Shown here in pieces: positions 8,881 to 18,475 of a stretch of 64,000 bases of DNA. The DNA lies in contig JADJAB010000037.1 of the NCBI GenBank assembly GCA_016704435.1, forward strand, positions 1 to 64,000, read 5' to 3'. Made by a program: the position numbers and the translations under genes. Positions within the stretch are counted from its first letter, which is position 1; each line of letters begins with the position of its first letter. Below the pieces are notes generated by a model that saw nothing but the letters and a program-made list of their open reading frames with translations, did no database searches and was not told the origin of the DNA. The stretch is from Rhodobacter sp. GTDB lineage: Bacteria; Pseudomonadota; Alphaproteobacteria; Rhodobacterales; Rhodobacteraceae.

Positions 8881-8940
8881 AGGCAATAATCGACTCAGGC
8901 ATTGATCGACTCGGGCAATGAACTGCTCAGGCGATGAACG
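8881..8940 (+). repeat. 16-bp degenerate tandem repeat at the cobS 3' end
   Basis: Units of 16 bp begin at 8881, 8897, 8913 and 8929 (AGGCAATAATCGACTC, AGGCATTGATCGACTC, GGGCAATGAACTGCTC, then a partial AGGCGATGAACG). The last unit contains the cobS stop region, so the gene's 3' end appears to have been copied outward about three times. Confidence 0.75.
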
Positions 8941-9670
8941 ACAGGGCGGCGGCAAAGGCCAGTTGCTGGCTGGCGCCAAGGATGTCTCCGGTCTGGCCGC
9001 CGATCAGGCGGCGGGCGGCAAGGGCCAGCAGGGTGGCGGTGGCGGCGGCGGCAAGCAGGGGGGCAAGTGCTGCGGTGCCGAGGGCGAGGCCGGCGACGAT
9101 CAGCGCCAGCAGCAGTGCCAGCGCGGTGGCGGGCAGGCCAGGGCGTCCGGTGTCGGCCGAAAGGCCGCCGGAGCGGGCCGGGGGCAGCGCCGCCATGATC
9201 GCCACCATCGGCGCCCGAGACAGGGCCGAGGCGGCGATCAGCGCCGGCCAGTGCGCGTCATTGGCCATCAGCCCCGTCAGCGCCGACCAGGCGGCCAGCG
9301 CCACCAGCACCAGCGCCAAAGCGCCGAAACTGCCGATGCGGCTGTCCTTCATGATTTCCAGCCGCCGTTCAGGGCTGCGGCCGCCGATCAGCCCGTCGGC
9401 GGTATCGGACAGCCCGTCTTCGTGCAGGCCGCCGGTCATCAGCGCCAGCCCCGCAAGGGTCAGCGCCGCCGCCGGGCCGGGGGCAGAGCCGCAAGCCAGA
9501 AGTGCCGAGGCCAGGATCGCCGCCGCCAGCCCGAGCAGCGCGCCGACCAGCGGCCAGGCCCAGACCGCCTCGGCCCCCGCCGGGCGATGATCGGGCAGCG
9601 GCAGGCGGGTCAGAAGTGCCAGCGCCGACAGGAACTGATCGGTCAGGTGGCGCAGGCTGTCGCGTTCCAT
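8927..9670 (-). CDS. cobS: Adenosylcobinamide-GDP ribazoletransferase (cobalamin synthase)
   Basis: A 247-residue inner-membrane protein that joins adenosylcobinamide-GDP to alpha-ribazole (phosphate) in the last step of nucleotide-loop assembly. It has about six hydrophobic helices and the family's acidic motif GGLHEDGLSDTADGLIGG (about residues 80-97), followed by RRLEIMKDSRIGSFGALALV. The length is normal. It is divergent from cobT with an 86-bp gap. I looked there for a cobalamin riboswitch and did not recognise one. Confidence 0.95.
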   Translation of the reverse strand: MERDSLRHLTDQFLSALALLTRLPLPDHRPAGAEAVWAWPLVGALLGLAAAILASALLACGSAPGPAAALTLAGLALMTGGLHEDGLSDTADGLIGGRSPERRLEIMKDSRIGSFGALALVLVALAAWSALTGLMANDAHWPALIAASALSRAPMVAIMAALPPARSGGLSADTGRPGLPATALALLLALIVAGLALGTAALAPLLAAAATATLLALAARRLIGGQTGDILGASQQLAFAAALSFIA

Positions 9671-9756
9671 CTCTGTGGTGTCCTTTCTGCACTGGCTGCG
9701 ATTGGGTCCATGGGGTAGCCCCTTCGCGACACAGGATCAATTGCCCGAGGACAGCC

Positions 9757-10757
9757 ATGCAGCCGATCAGCCGCCTTTCCGACCTGCGCGCCCTGCTGGC
9801 CGACCTGCCGCAGCCGGATGCCGCTGCCATGGCGGCAGCGCGGGCGCGCGACGCGGTGCTGACCAAGCCGCCTGGCGCGCTGGGCCGGCTGGAGGGGCTG
9901 GCGGAATGGCTGGCAGGCTGGCGCGGCAAGGTGGCGCTGGACCGCGTGCAGGTGGCGATATTCGCGGGAAACCATGGGGTTGCGGCGCGGGGCGTATCGG
10001 CTTTTCCGGCCGAGGTGACCGTGCAGATGGTGGCGAACTTCTTGGCCGGAGGGGCGGCGATCAACCAGCTTGCCAGCACCTTGGGGGCCGAGATCTCGGT
10101 GCATCCGCTGGAGCTTGACCGCCCGACCGCCGATTTCACCGAAACCGCCGCGATGACCGAGGCGGAGTTGATCGCCGCGCTGAACACAGGCATTGGCGCG
10201 GTGGACTCGAAGGCCGATCTGTTCATCGCGGGCGAGATGGGCATCGCCAATACCACCAGCGCCGCGGCGCTGGCGGCGGCGCTTTTCGGCGGCACCGGCT
10301 GGGCCGGGCGCGGTACCGGGGTGGACGACGCGGGGCTGGCACGGAAAGAGGCGGTGGTGGCGGCGGGGCTGGCTGCCCATGCCGGGCTTCTGGACGACCC
10401 TGGCAGGTGCTGCGCCGCCTTGGCGGGCGCGAGATCGCGGCGATGACCGGGGCCTATCTGGCCGCAAGGCTGCACCGGGTGCCGGTGGTGCTGGACGGCT
10501 TTATCTCCGGCGCCGCGGCGGCGGTGCTGCACCGGGCCGCGCCCGGCGCGCTGGACCACTGCATCGCGGGGCATCTGAGTGCCGAGGGCGCGCATGGCCG
10601 GCTGCTGGCGGCCTTCGGCCAGCAGCCGCTCCTGTCGCTGGGGATGCGGCTGGGCGAAGGCTCGGGCGCGGCGCTGGCGCTGGCGATCTTGCGCGGCGCG
10701 GTGTCCTGCCACAACGGCATGGCGACTTTCGCCGAAGCGGGCGTCAGAGGGGGCTGA
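9757..10757 (+). pseudogene. cobT: Nicotinate-nucleotide--dimethylbenzimidazole phosphoribosyltransferase, frameshifted
   Basis: CobT activates the lower ligand of cobalamin to alpha-ribazole phosphate. From ATG 9757 (with a GAGG-type site upstream) the protein reads normally: LTKPPGALGRLEGLAEWLAG, FAGNHGVAARGVSAFP, LFIAGEMGIANTTSAAALAA, GRGTGVDDAGLARK. Near 10400 the frame breaks. The rest continues one frame over as VLRRLGGREIAAMTGAYLAA, then VVLDGFISGAAAAVLH, and the conserved end with EGSGAALALAILRGAVSCHN and GMATFAEAGV. The expected CCTTGGCAG reads CCTGGCAG, so one missing T would explain it. All family blocks are otherwise present, so either a recent mutation or a sequencing error is likely. 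Confidence 0.9.
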
Positions 10758-10764
10758 GGCGACG

Positions 10765-12670
10765 CTATTCCGCCGCCTCGGGGCGCGGGCGGGCCTGGTC
10801 CAGTTCGTCGATCAGGCGGATTCCAGTCTTTCTCCAGCTGGCGGGCGCGCTCGATATAGGCGGGGTTGTCGTGCAGCGGCTGGCCCGGCACCCAAAGCTG
10901 GGCCAGATCGCGCATCGCGGCGCGGTCGATGCGCCAGAAGGCCTGACTCAGCTGCGCCGCCTCATATTCTGTAAATCCTGTATTTTCAAGCACATATCGC
11001 CCAGCGCGGACGGAACTGTCGAAGGTTTCGCGCACGATGTCATTGGTGCCGGCCTGATAGAGCTCATACACATGCACGCGGTCGCGGGCGCGGCTGATGA
11101 TGTGGATGTCGGGGCGCACGCGGCGCGCATGGCGCACGATCTTCAGCGCGTTCTCGCGGTCGTCCACCGCCACCACCAGCACCTCGGCGGTGGACAGGCC
11201 TGCCGCCTCCAGCAGCTCGGGCCGCGACGGATCGCCGAAAAAGCCCTTGATGCCGAACCGCCGCAGCGTCTCGATCATCGCCATGTCGCTGTCCAGCACC
11301 ACGTTCGGCACGCCTGACGACCGCAAGAGCCGGTTCACCGTCTGCCCGAACCGCCCGACGCCGGCGATGATCACTCGGCCCTTTTCGTCGATCGTGTCGG
11401 GCTGGTGGTGGGTCGGCACATGCACCAGATGCTTCGCCACCCGTTCGTAAAGGAAGAACAGCAGCGGCGTCAGCAGCATCGACAGGCTGATCACCAGCAG
11501 CGCCTTTTGCGACGACCCCACCGCCAGCGCCCCTTCGGAGCGCGCGAAGGAGATCAGGAGGAAGCCGAACTCGCCCGCCTGCGCCAGCCCCAGGGTGAAC
11601 AGGAACCGGTCCTTGCCGCGCAGCCCGGACAGGATCGCGATACCGAACAGGATCGCCGCCTTGACCAGGATCACCGCCAGCGTCAGCCCGATGATCGTGG
11701 CCGGCGCGCGGGCGAAGACGTCGAAGTTGATGCCGATGCCCACGGTCATGAAAAACAGGCCCAGCAGCAGTCCCTTGAACGGCCGGATATCGGCCTCGAT
11801 CTGGTGGCGGAATTCGGAGTTGGCCAGAACGACGCCGGCCAGAAAGGTGCCAAGCGCCGGCGACAGGCCGACCAGCATCATCAGGAACGCGATGCCCAGC
11901 ACCATCAGCAGCGAGATGAAGGTCGACATCTCTGGCAGGCGAGAGGCGTGGACAAAGCGGAACACCGGGCGCGACAGGAAATGGCCGGCCAGCACGATGG
12001 CGACGACCATTGCCAGCGTGACCGAGGTAGCGGCCCAGGCCGGCAATTGCTGGACGAAGCTGAGCAGCGGTTCCGCCACGGTGGCCGCGGCCTCGGATGC
12101 CGTATCGGCATTGGTGACGCCGAAGGTCTCGGCCGATACACCGCCCAGGCCGACGTCGGGCAGCGCCAGCAGCGGGATCACCGCCAGCATCGGGATCACC
12201 GCGATGTCCTGCGTCAGCAGCACCGAGAACGACGCCCGCCCGCCGGGGCTGCGCATCAGCCCCTTTTCCGACAGGGTCTGCAGCACGATGGCGGTCGAGG
12301 ACAGCGACAGGAGCATGCCGATGGTGATCGCCACGCGCCAGTCCTGCCCGGCCGCCCAGGCGACCAGCGCGATCACCACGCCGGTCAGGGCGACTTGCGC
12401 GCCGCCCAGTCCCAGCAGCTTGTGGCGCATGTCCCACAGCACCCGCGGCTCCAGCTCCAGCCCGATCAGGAACAGCATCATCACTACGCCGAATTCTGCG
12501 ATATGCTGCAATTCGGCGGTCTGGCCGCCGGCCAGGTTGAAGACCGGGCCAAGAAGAATTCCGGCCGCCAGATAGCCCAGCACCGAGCCGAGTCCCAGCC
12601 GGGTGGCCAAGGGCACCAGCACCACGGCGGCGCCAAGATAGAGGCTGGCCTGGAAGAGGAAACTTTCCAT
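10765..12670 (-). CDS. KefB/KefC-type monovalent cation:proton antiporter with RCK domain (frameshift near C-terminus)
   Basis: A CPA2 transporter. Residues 1-about 390 hold some twelve membrane helices (LATRLGLGSVLGYLAAGILL, LIGLELEPRVLWDMR, SLSSTAIVLQTLSEKGLM, LAQAGEFGFLLISFARSEGA). A cytosolic TrkA-N/RCK nucleotide-binding domain follows (GRVIIAGVGRFGQTVNRLLR; then DRENALKIVRHARRVRPDIH). Start is ATG 12670. Near 10828 one extra base in a run shifts the frame. With it removed the protein ends IRLIDELDQARPRPEAAE at 10765. As it stands, translation runs on antisense to cobT to about 10454, which I consider artefactual. Substrate (K+ or Na+) is not decided by the sequence. Confidence 0.85.
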
Positions 12671-12813
12671 CGGGCGGTGCGGTCCTTTCGCGGCTGCAGC
12701 GGATTCCCAGGCCGGGGGGCGGGGGAATCCATGGGCTTGCCTGCCGAGCCGTCTCAATTGATTGAAACATTGCTGAAATGTGATGCCTTTGCGGGCATCT
12801 GCGGGCGAAATGC

Positions 12814-13293
12814 TCAGGCCGGACCAGGCGGCAGCGGTGCATCGGGCTTCACCCGGTCCAGCACGATCTGGCTTTGCACCCGCGCCACCGCCGGATGCGG
12901 CAGAAGCGCCTGTTGCACCAGCAGGTTAAGCGCCGCCAGATCGGCGCACCAGACCCGCAGCAGGTAGTCGGCCTCGCCGGTCAGCGTCCAGGCGGCGACG
13001 ATCTCGGGGCGTGTGCCGGTCAGGCGACGGAAGTCGCGGGCGTTGGCGTCGGAATGCGCGGCCATCACGACCTGGATGAAGGCCTCCACCCCCAGGCCGA
13101 TGCGGTCGGGGGCGACGGTCGCGCGGTAGCCGGTGATGACACCGATCTGTTCCAGCCTCTGCCGCCGCCGTGCGGCCTGGCTGGGCGACAGGTTCAGCAC
13201 CTCTCCCAGATCCTGCGCGGTCAGGGTGGCATCGTGTTGCAGCGCCGCCAACAGGCGGGAATCGACGTCGTCGAGACTGTCTGTGCGTTGCAT
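12814..13293 (-). CDS. Lrp/AsnC-family transcriptional regulator
   Basis: 159 residues. The N-terminal winged helix-turn-helix (LDDVDSRLLAALQHDATLTA, then LGEVLNLSPSQAARRRQRLE) is followed by the RAM ligand-binding domain (GLGVEAFIQVVMAAHSDANA, then GEADYLLRVWCADLAALNLL). ATG 13293 is preferred because HTH residues begin soon after; an upstream in-frame Met at 13323 is also possible but lies inside the operator. It is divergent from hppD with paired palindromes between them, so it probably controls hppD and itself, with an aromatic amino acid or derivative as a likely effector (inference). Confidence 0.9.
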   Translation of the reverse strand: MQRTDSLDDVDSRLLAALQHDATLTAQDLGEVLNLSPSQAARRRQRLEQIGVITGYRATVAPDRIGLGVEAFIQVVMAAHSDANARDFRRLTGTRPEIVAAWTLTGEADYLLRVWCADLAALNLLVQQALLPHPAVARVQSQIVLDRVKPDAPLPPGPA

Positions 13294-13306
13294 GATTCGC
13301 CAAGTG

Positions 13307-13364
13307 GCGCGAAATGATCGCATTGAAAGGCGTAAACACTCTACACAATGCGCGCATTTCGCGC
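13307..13364. promoter_or_regulatory. Paired palindromic operator between lrp-like gene and hppD
   Basis: Two 19-base arms, GCGCGAAATGATCGCATTG (13307-13325) and CAATGCGCGCATTTCGCGC (13346-13364), are inverted repeats with two mismatches. Each contains its own dyad; the right one includes the perfect AATGCGCGCATT. Centre-to-centre spacing is 39 bp, close to four helical turns. This layout suits cooperative Lrp-family binding. Confidence 0.7.
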
Positions 13365-13408
13365 AAGTCGTGCGCTAGAATTCATGCAAGCAGAATATGG
13401 AGTTTTCT

Positions 13409-14506
13409 ATGGGTCCCTTCCCGCACGACGCCCCGAAAGCCGTGATCGACGCACGAAACCCTGCCGGGACCGACGGCTTTGCCTTCGTCGAATTCGCTCA
13501 TCCGCAGCCGGATGAGCTGCGCGCGCTTTTCGCCCGCATGGGGTTCACCCTGACCGCCCGCCACCGCCACCGCGCGGTGGAGCTGTGGCAGCAGGGCGAC
13601 ATCACCTATGTCCTGACCGACGCGCCGGGCAGCCACGCCCGCGACTTCGTCGCCGAGCACGGGCCCTGCGCGCCCTCGATGGGCTGGCGGGTGGTCGATG
13701 CCGCCCATGCCTTTGCGCTTGCCATAGCCAAAGGTGCCGTGTCCTACGACGGGCCGGGCAAATCGCTGGACTGGCCGGCGATAACCGGCATCGGCGGCAG
13801 CCTGATCTATTTCACCGATGCTTACGGGCCGGGCGCCGACCCCTGGGGGCCGGATTTCGAGTGGCTGGCCAGTCCGGGGCCGGAGGGTGTGGGGTTCCGC
13901 TATCTCGACCACCTCACCCACAACGTCCACAAGGGCAACATGGACAAGTGGTTCAGCTTCTACGAAAGCCTGTTCGCCTTCCGCCAGATCCGGTTCTTCG
14001 ACATCGAAGGCAAGTTCACCGGCCTTTACAGCCGCGCCCTGACCAGCCCCTGCGGCCGCATCCGCATTCCGATCAACGAAGACCGGGGCGAGACCGGACA
14101 GATCGTCGAATACCTCAAGCGCTATCAGGGCGAAGGCATCCAGCACATCGCCATCGGCACCGATGAAATCTATGCCGCCACCGATGCAATCGCCGCGCGC
14201 GGGCTGAAGTTCATGCCGAAACCGCCGATGAGCTATTACGAGCAGTCGCTTGACCGGGTGAAGGGCCATCAGGAACCGATCGCGGAACTGGCCCGTCACG
14301 GCATCCTGATCGACGGCGAGGGCGTGATGGATGGCGGCGAGACCCGCATCCTGTTGCAGATATTCTCGAAAACGGTGATCGGCCCGATCTTCTTCGAGTT
14401 CATCCAGCGCAAGGGCGATGACGGCTTTGGCGAGGGCAATTTCCGCGCCCTCTTCGAATCGATCGAAGCCGACCAGATCGCGCGTGGCGTGTTGAAAGCG
14501 GGATAA
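13409..14506 (+). CDS. hppD: 4-hydroxyphenylpyruvate dioxygenase
   Basis: 365 residues. The Fe(II) enzyme converts 4-hydroxyphenylpyruvate to homogentisate in tyrosine breakdown (and tocopherol/pyomelanin routes). The typical bacterial start GPFPHDAP and TDGFAFVEFAHP is present. The iron ligands lie in YLDHLTHNVHKGNMDKWFSF (His), EGIQHIAIGTDEIY (His) and GPIFFEFIQRKGDDGFGEGN (Glu). ATG 13409 is chosen because GGAG lies six bases upstream; an in-frame ATG at 13397 would add four residues. Divergent from the Lrp-type gene, its likely regulator. Confidence 0.95.
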   Translation: MGPFPHDAPKAVIDARNPAGTDGFAFVEFAHPQPDELRALFARMGFTLTARHRHRAVELWQQGDITYVLTDAPGSHARDFVAEHGPCAPSMGWRVVDAAHAFALAIAKGAVSYDGPGKSLDWPAITGIGGSLIYFTDAYGPGADPWGPDFEWLASPGPEGVGFRYLDHLTHNVHKGNMDKWFSFYESLFAFRQIRFFDIEGKFTGLYSRALTSPCGRIRIPINEDRGETGQIVEYLKRYQGEGIQHIAIGTDEIYAATDAIAARGLKFMPKPPMSYYEQSLDRVKGHQEPIAELARHGILIDGEGVMDGGETRILLQIFSKTVIGPIFFEFIQRKGDDGFGEGNFRALFESIEADQIARGVLKAG

Positions 14507-14559
14507 GTCCGCCGGAAAGGCCGCCCGCAGCGGCGCCGTCCGGCAGGGGAGGGGGAAGC

Positions 14560-14582
14560 GGCCGCGCCATCCGGGCGTGGCC
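14560..14582. terminator. Hairpin between convergent hppD and PilP-like gene
   Basis: GGCCGCGCC-ATCCG-GGCGTGGCC forms a 9-bp stem with one G-T pair and a 5-base loop. No T run follows, so its role as a terminator is only likely. Confidence 0.4.
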
Positions 14583-14590
14583 CATTCTCG

Positions 14591-17500
14591 TCAGCCCTTC
14601 GGCATCTTCAGGCTGATCAGCCGACCGCCCTTCTTGTAGCGCACCTCGTTCTGGGTGATCGCCTCGATCCGGCCGCCGTCGATCTTGTCGCCGACCTTCA
14701 CCTTCTTGTACTTGCCGTTCGACTGCCGGATCAGCGCATAGCGCTTGGACTGGGTGCCATAGACGCCGATCAGGTTGGTCTTCGACAGGTTCAGTGCGTT
14801 CTTGTAGGTCGCCTGCTTGGCGACGCTGGCCTTGGTGGGGATCTTCGGCGCGGCCGAGGCGACGACTTCCGGCTCGTCGATCTCGGACTGTTCATCGGGC
14901 TTGATGTCCGGGGCGGGCTCTTTCTTCGCGGTCTTTTTCGGCGCGGGCTCCGGCTCGGGTTCCGGTTCGGGCGCGCGGATGGCGGCAGCGACGGCGGCTT
15001 CGACGGCGCGGCTGAAATCGCGGGGGCGGGCGGCTGGCCGGCGCGAGATCGCCACGACCGAGGGGTTTGCCGCCTCTGCCGCGGCGGCGGCGGCCAGATC
15101 GGCCTCGGCCTGGGCAGCGTCTTCGGGCGCGGGCACGGGCGCTGCGGCCAGCGAGGCAGCCGAGGTTTCCTGCCTTGCACGTTCGCCCGCCGCAAGCACC
15201 GCCTGCGGGCGCGACCGCGGGCGCAGGCTGGTGAAGCGCACCTCCGGTTCGGTTGCCAGGGCGGCATCGTCGGGGTCGGGCACCAGCCCGTCGGGGCGCA
15301 AACGCGGGCGGCGGTCGGCCAGATCGGGATCGGGCTGCACGGCAGGTTCGGCCGGCGCGGCGGCAGGGTCGGCGGCAGGGTCGGCGGCAGGGTCGACTGC
15401 GGCTGCATCGCCGGGAAGTGCTGCCAGCGCGGCTTCGGCCTCGGCCGCAGCGGCGGTTGCTGCAGCAGCTGCAGCAGCGGCGGCTTCGCTGCGTGACGGT
15501 GGCAGCACCGGCGGTTTGCCCGCGATCAGCATTACCCCTTCGGGCGATACGATGCCTTCGGGCGTTGGCTTCAGAAGGCCGTTCTCGTCAAAGGCATAGA
15601 CGGTGCCAAAGGGTGGTGGCGGCATCTGCGGGCCGGGCAGCGCATCGGCGGCGGCTTCGGGTGCCGGCAGCGACAGCGCATCCAGTGCCGGCGGCGGTGT
15701 GTCCGAAGCAGCCAGGAAAATCTCGTCCTGGTTCTCCGGCAGCGGCTGCGAGGTCGGGCTGTCCGAGGAAACGGCAGTGCCCGGCGCAGGATCGGCGGCG
15801 GGCACGGCGGTTTCCTCGGTGGTTTCGGCGGGGACTTCCTCGGCGGCGGCCAGGTCCTGGTCGCCGACCGGAGCGTCGGGTTCGCCTGCGGTCTCTTCGG
15901 CGGCAAGGTCCACCGCCGGATTGGCGGCGGGGTCTTCGGCCAACGCCAGCGCACCGTCGCCTTCGATCAGCGCGCCCTCGCCATCCGCCAGCATCTCGTC
16001 CTCGATCGCCGGGATGTCCGGATCGGCCGGGGCCTCGGCGGTTGCGGTTCCGGTGGTGCCGCCATTGCGGTTCGAAGCAAGGTAGAACGACGACCAGGCC
16101 GCGATCAGCGCCAGGCACAGCATCAGGACCGCCAGCAGCGCCAGGAACAGCATGGTGCGCGACCGCTGGCGCGGGATCGGCTGGCCGCCGAAGGTACCGC
16201 CGGGCCGGGTCAGCGATTTGGCGGCATCGGACGGGCCGGCGATGGCCCCGGATGCCGCGGCAGCGCCTCCGCGCGGCAGGGAGGGCGGCGGCGGCAGCGG
16301 GCCGGGCTTGACCTTGGCCTTGCGCGATCCCGGCAGGCCGGGGGCGGTGACCAGCCCGGCAAGACCCTTTGCCGGGGTGGAAGGGCGCGATCCGGCCTGT
16401 GGCGGGCGCGGCATCGGCGGCAGATCCTCGACCGGCTTGCCATGGGCGGCGCGCGCCAGGGTCGCGGGATCGGGCCGCGACGCGGCGCCAAGTGCCGGGG
16501 GCCGCGCCGTGCCTTCGCCCGCCCGCCGGCTGGCAAAGGCCACCATCGCCGCCGAGGGCAGTGCCGGCGGCAGGTCGTCGCCGTCGCCTGCGGCCTTGGC
16601 GGCGACACCGTCCGGCGCCTTGGCGGCCTTGTCGTCGGTCTCCGGCAACGGCGTCGGCGCGTTGTCTTCCTCGGGGAAGGCCGAATTGTCCGGCACATGG
16701 GTGAAGGGTGCTTCTTCGGCCTCGTCCGGGACGGGCGGCTTCGGGGCGGTCTCTGCCGTTTCGGCGGTCTCGGCCCAGGGTCCACGGGCGCCGGCACGAC
16801 CTTCGCGGCGTCGTCCTGATTTCAGGCGCGGCCCCGGCTTCGGTTTCAGGCTTGGCTTCGGGCTCGGGCTCAGGCTTGGCTTCGGTCTCGACCTTTGCCT
16901 CAGGCGCGACCGTCTTTGCCGAGTCGGCCTTTTCCGCGGAGTCTACCTTTTCCTCGGACTCGACCTTTGCCTCGGTTCCATCTGCAGCCTCGGGCTCGAC
17001 CTTCGCAGCGGGCGCGGGGTCAGCCTTGGCTTCCGGGGCCGACTCGGCCGGCTTCGGCTTTGGCACTTCGCGGTTCAGGATGCGGATCGGCGACTTGTCG
17101 CGCTCTACCGTTTCGCCTTTGCCCAAAAGCGCGGCCGCCCCTTCGGCCTCGCCGAACCACGGCTCTCCGTTGAAATCGCCGTAATCGGGAATCGCGGCGA
17201 AACCGACCGGGTTCAGCTTGTGCATGCTGGCGAAGGCGGCCGCCTCGTCCAGCGTCTCTTTCGCCAGCACGGCCACGCGCACTGTCTTGCCCTTGCCGGA
17301 CCAGTCGAACACCAGATCGCCGACCGCATAGGGCGTGCGTCCTTCAAGGGCCTTGCGAATCTGGGCCCGACGCTCGTCGTCCGAGGGGCCGGGGGCATCC
17401 AGCTCCATATAGCGGATCTGCGAATTCGGGATCACCAGCTTGGTGGCAAAACCGCCCGGCTCCAGGCCCAGCGCGGTCTTGCGCATGTAATCAAGCGCAT

Positions 17501-17615
17501 CGTCCAGATCGGGCGCGGCAAAGGGGGTGTCGCCGACCGGAACCCACCCCCTGCTGGTGCGATGCAGGAGCTGGATGCTGTCGTCGGTGAAGTTCAGGGC
17601 AAAACTTGGTTTCAT
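14591..17615 (-). pseudogene. PilM/GspL-like – transmembrane – PilP/GspC-like fusion protein, frameshifted
   Basis: Start Met at 17615. Residues 1-about 190 resemble the actin-like PilM/GspL cytoplasmic domain (VIPNSQIRYMELDAPGPSDD, then EGRTPYAVGDLVFDWSGKGK). A long Ala/Glu/Lys/Pro-rich low-complexity linker follows. In the frame ending at 14591 there is one membrane helix (MLFLALLAVLMLCLALIAAW), another low-complexity stretch with DPAAD repeats, and a C-terminal PilP/GspC-like beta domain (NLIGVYGTQSKRYALIRQSN, then YKKVKVGDKIDGGRIEAITQ). The two parts are joined only if two single bases are restored near 16818 and 16778, both explicable by short homopolymers. The total would be about 1000 residues. 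Identity of the domains is by pattern; function in a pilus or secretion inner-membrane platform is inferred. Confidence 0.6.
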
Positions 17616-17788
17616 TCCGCGGGTCTAGCACAGGAAAATGGGGCACGGAAACGCACCCGGAGAGGTTAGCGCCTTCATAAAGCAGGAATCTGCCGAATGG
17701 AAGGAAAACGGCCGTGAACACGCCAAGGTACCCGCTTGCCGCCTGCGTCACAGAAGATGAAATGTATGTTCCGTGCAAGGAGGCACCC

Positions 17789-18370
17789 ATGCTGAACCGA
17801 ACCCTTCCCGTCTTTGCCCTTGTCCTGACTGCGGCGCTGCATCTGGCGGCGCCGCTTGCGCTGGCGGATCCGGCACCCGCACTGCTGACCGTGACGGGCG
17901 ACGGGATCAGTGACGCCGTGCCCGATCTGGCGGTGCTGACGATCGGCGTCACAACCACCGGAGACACGGCGGCAACGGCGCTGGCGCAGAATTCGGCGGC
18001 GCTGGCGGCGGTGCTGGAGCGGCTGCGCGCCGCCGGGGTCGCGGACCGCGACGGCGAAGTGCTGGATGCCGCCGTGGCAGACGGCGCCAACACGCTGAAC
18101 GGGCTGAGTTTCGGCCAGGAAGACCCGCGCCCGGCGATGGATGCCGCGCGCCGGGCGGCGGTGAAGGATGCAAGTGCCAAGGCCGAGCTTTACGCCGAAG
18201 CAGCGGGGGTTACGCTGGGGCGCATCGTGTCGATCGCCGAGGGCGGCGGCTACGGCGGCCCGGCGCCGATGTATGACAGCGCCAAATCGCCGGCGGGATC
18301 AGTGCCGATCGCGGCGGGAGAGCTGTCGCTGACGGCCTCGGTCACCGTGGTCTGGGAACTGGCGGATTGA
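17789..18370 (+). CDS. SIMPL-domain (DUF541) periplasmic protein with internal deletion
   Basis: 193 residues. A signal peptide (to about LALADPAPA) is followed by the SIMPL start LLTVTGDGISDAVPDLAVLT and VTTTGDTAATALAQNSAALA. Then VLERLRAAGVADRD jumps straight to GEVLDAAVADGANTLNGLSF. Family members carry about 45 residues between these blocks (a beta hairpin and the VTVRVRD strand), and are 230-240 residues long, so an in-frame deletion of about 135 bp is likely. The end (KAELYAEAAGVTLGRIVSIA, SLTASVTVVWEL) is normal. ATG 17789 has AAGGAGG upstream. Role unknown; SIMPL proteins are envelope proteins. Confidence 0.8.
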   Translation: MLNRTLPVFALVLTAALHLAAPLALADPAPALLTVTGDGISDAVPDLAVLTIGVTTTGDTAATALAQNSAALAAVLERLRAAGVADRDGEVLDAAVADGANTLNGLSFGQEDPRPAMDAARRAAVKDASAKAELYAEAAGVTLGRIVSIAEGGGYGGPAPMYDSAKSPAGSVPIAAGELSLTASVTVVWELAD

Positions 18371-18475
18371 TGCCCATGCCGGGATAATTCCCGACCTTCG
18401 GCACGTTTGCGGCGCGGTTTCGCCCCATTTCGCCGTTAGTCCTGCCCCTGAACGAAGCGATTTCGGGGGCAGGAC

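Noticed and set aside
8881..8940. Short CRISPR-like array
   Set aside because: Units are contiguous 16-mers with no spacers.
9671..9756. Possible cobalamin riboswitch between cobS and cobT
   Set aside because: The gap is only 86 bp and no B12-box-like sequence was visible.
10454..10764. Open extension of the KefB/C-like frame antisense to cobT
   Set aside because: The extension is low-complexity shadow sequence; a single extra base near 10828 explains it and the family ends at 10765.
11405..12967. Long Gln/His/Arg-rich open frame on the plus strand
   Set aside because: Antisense shadow of the KefB/C-like gene; composition typical of GC-rich third-position mirroring.
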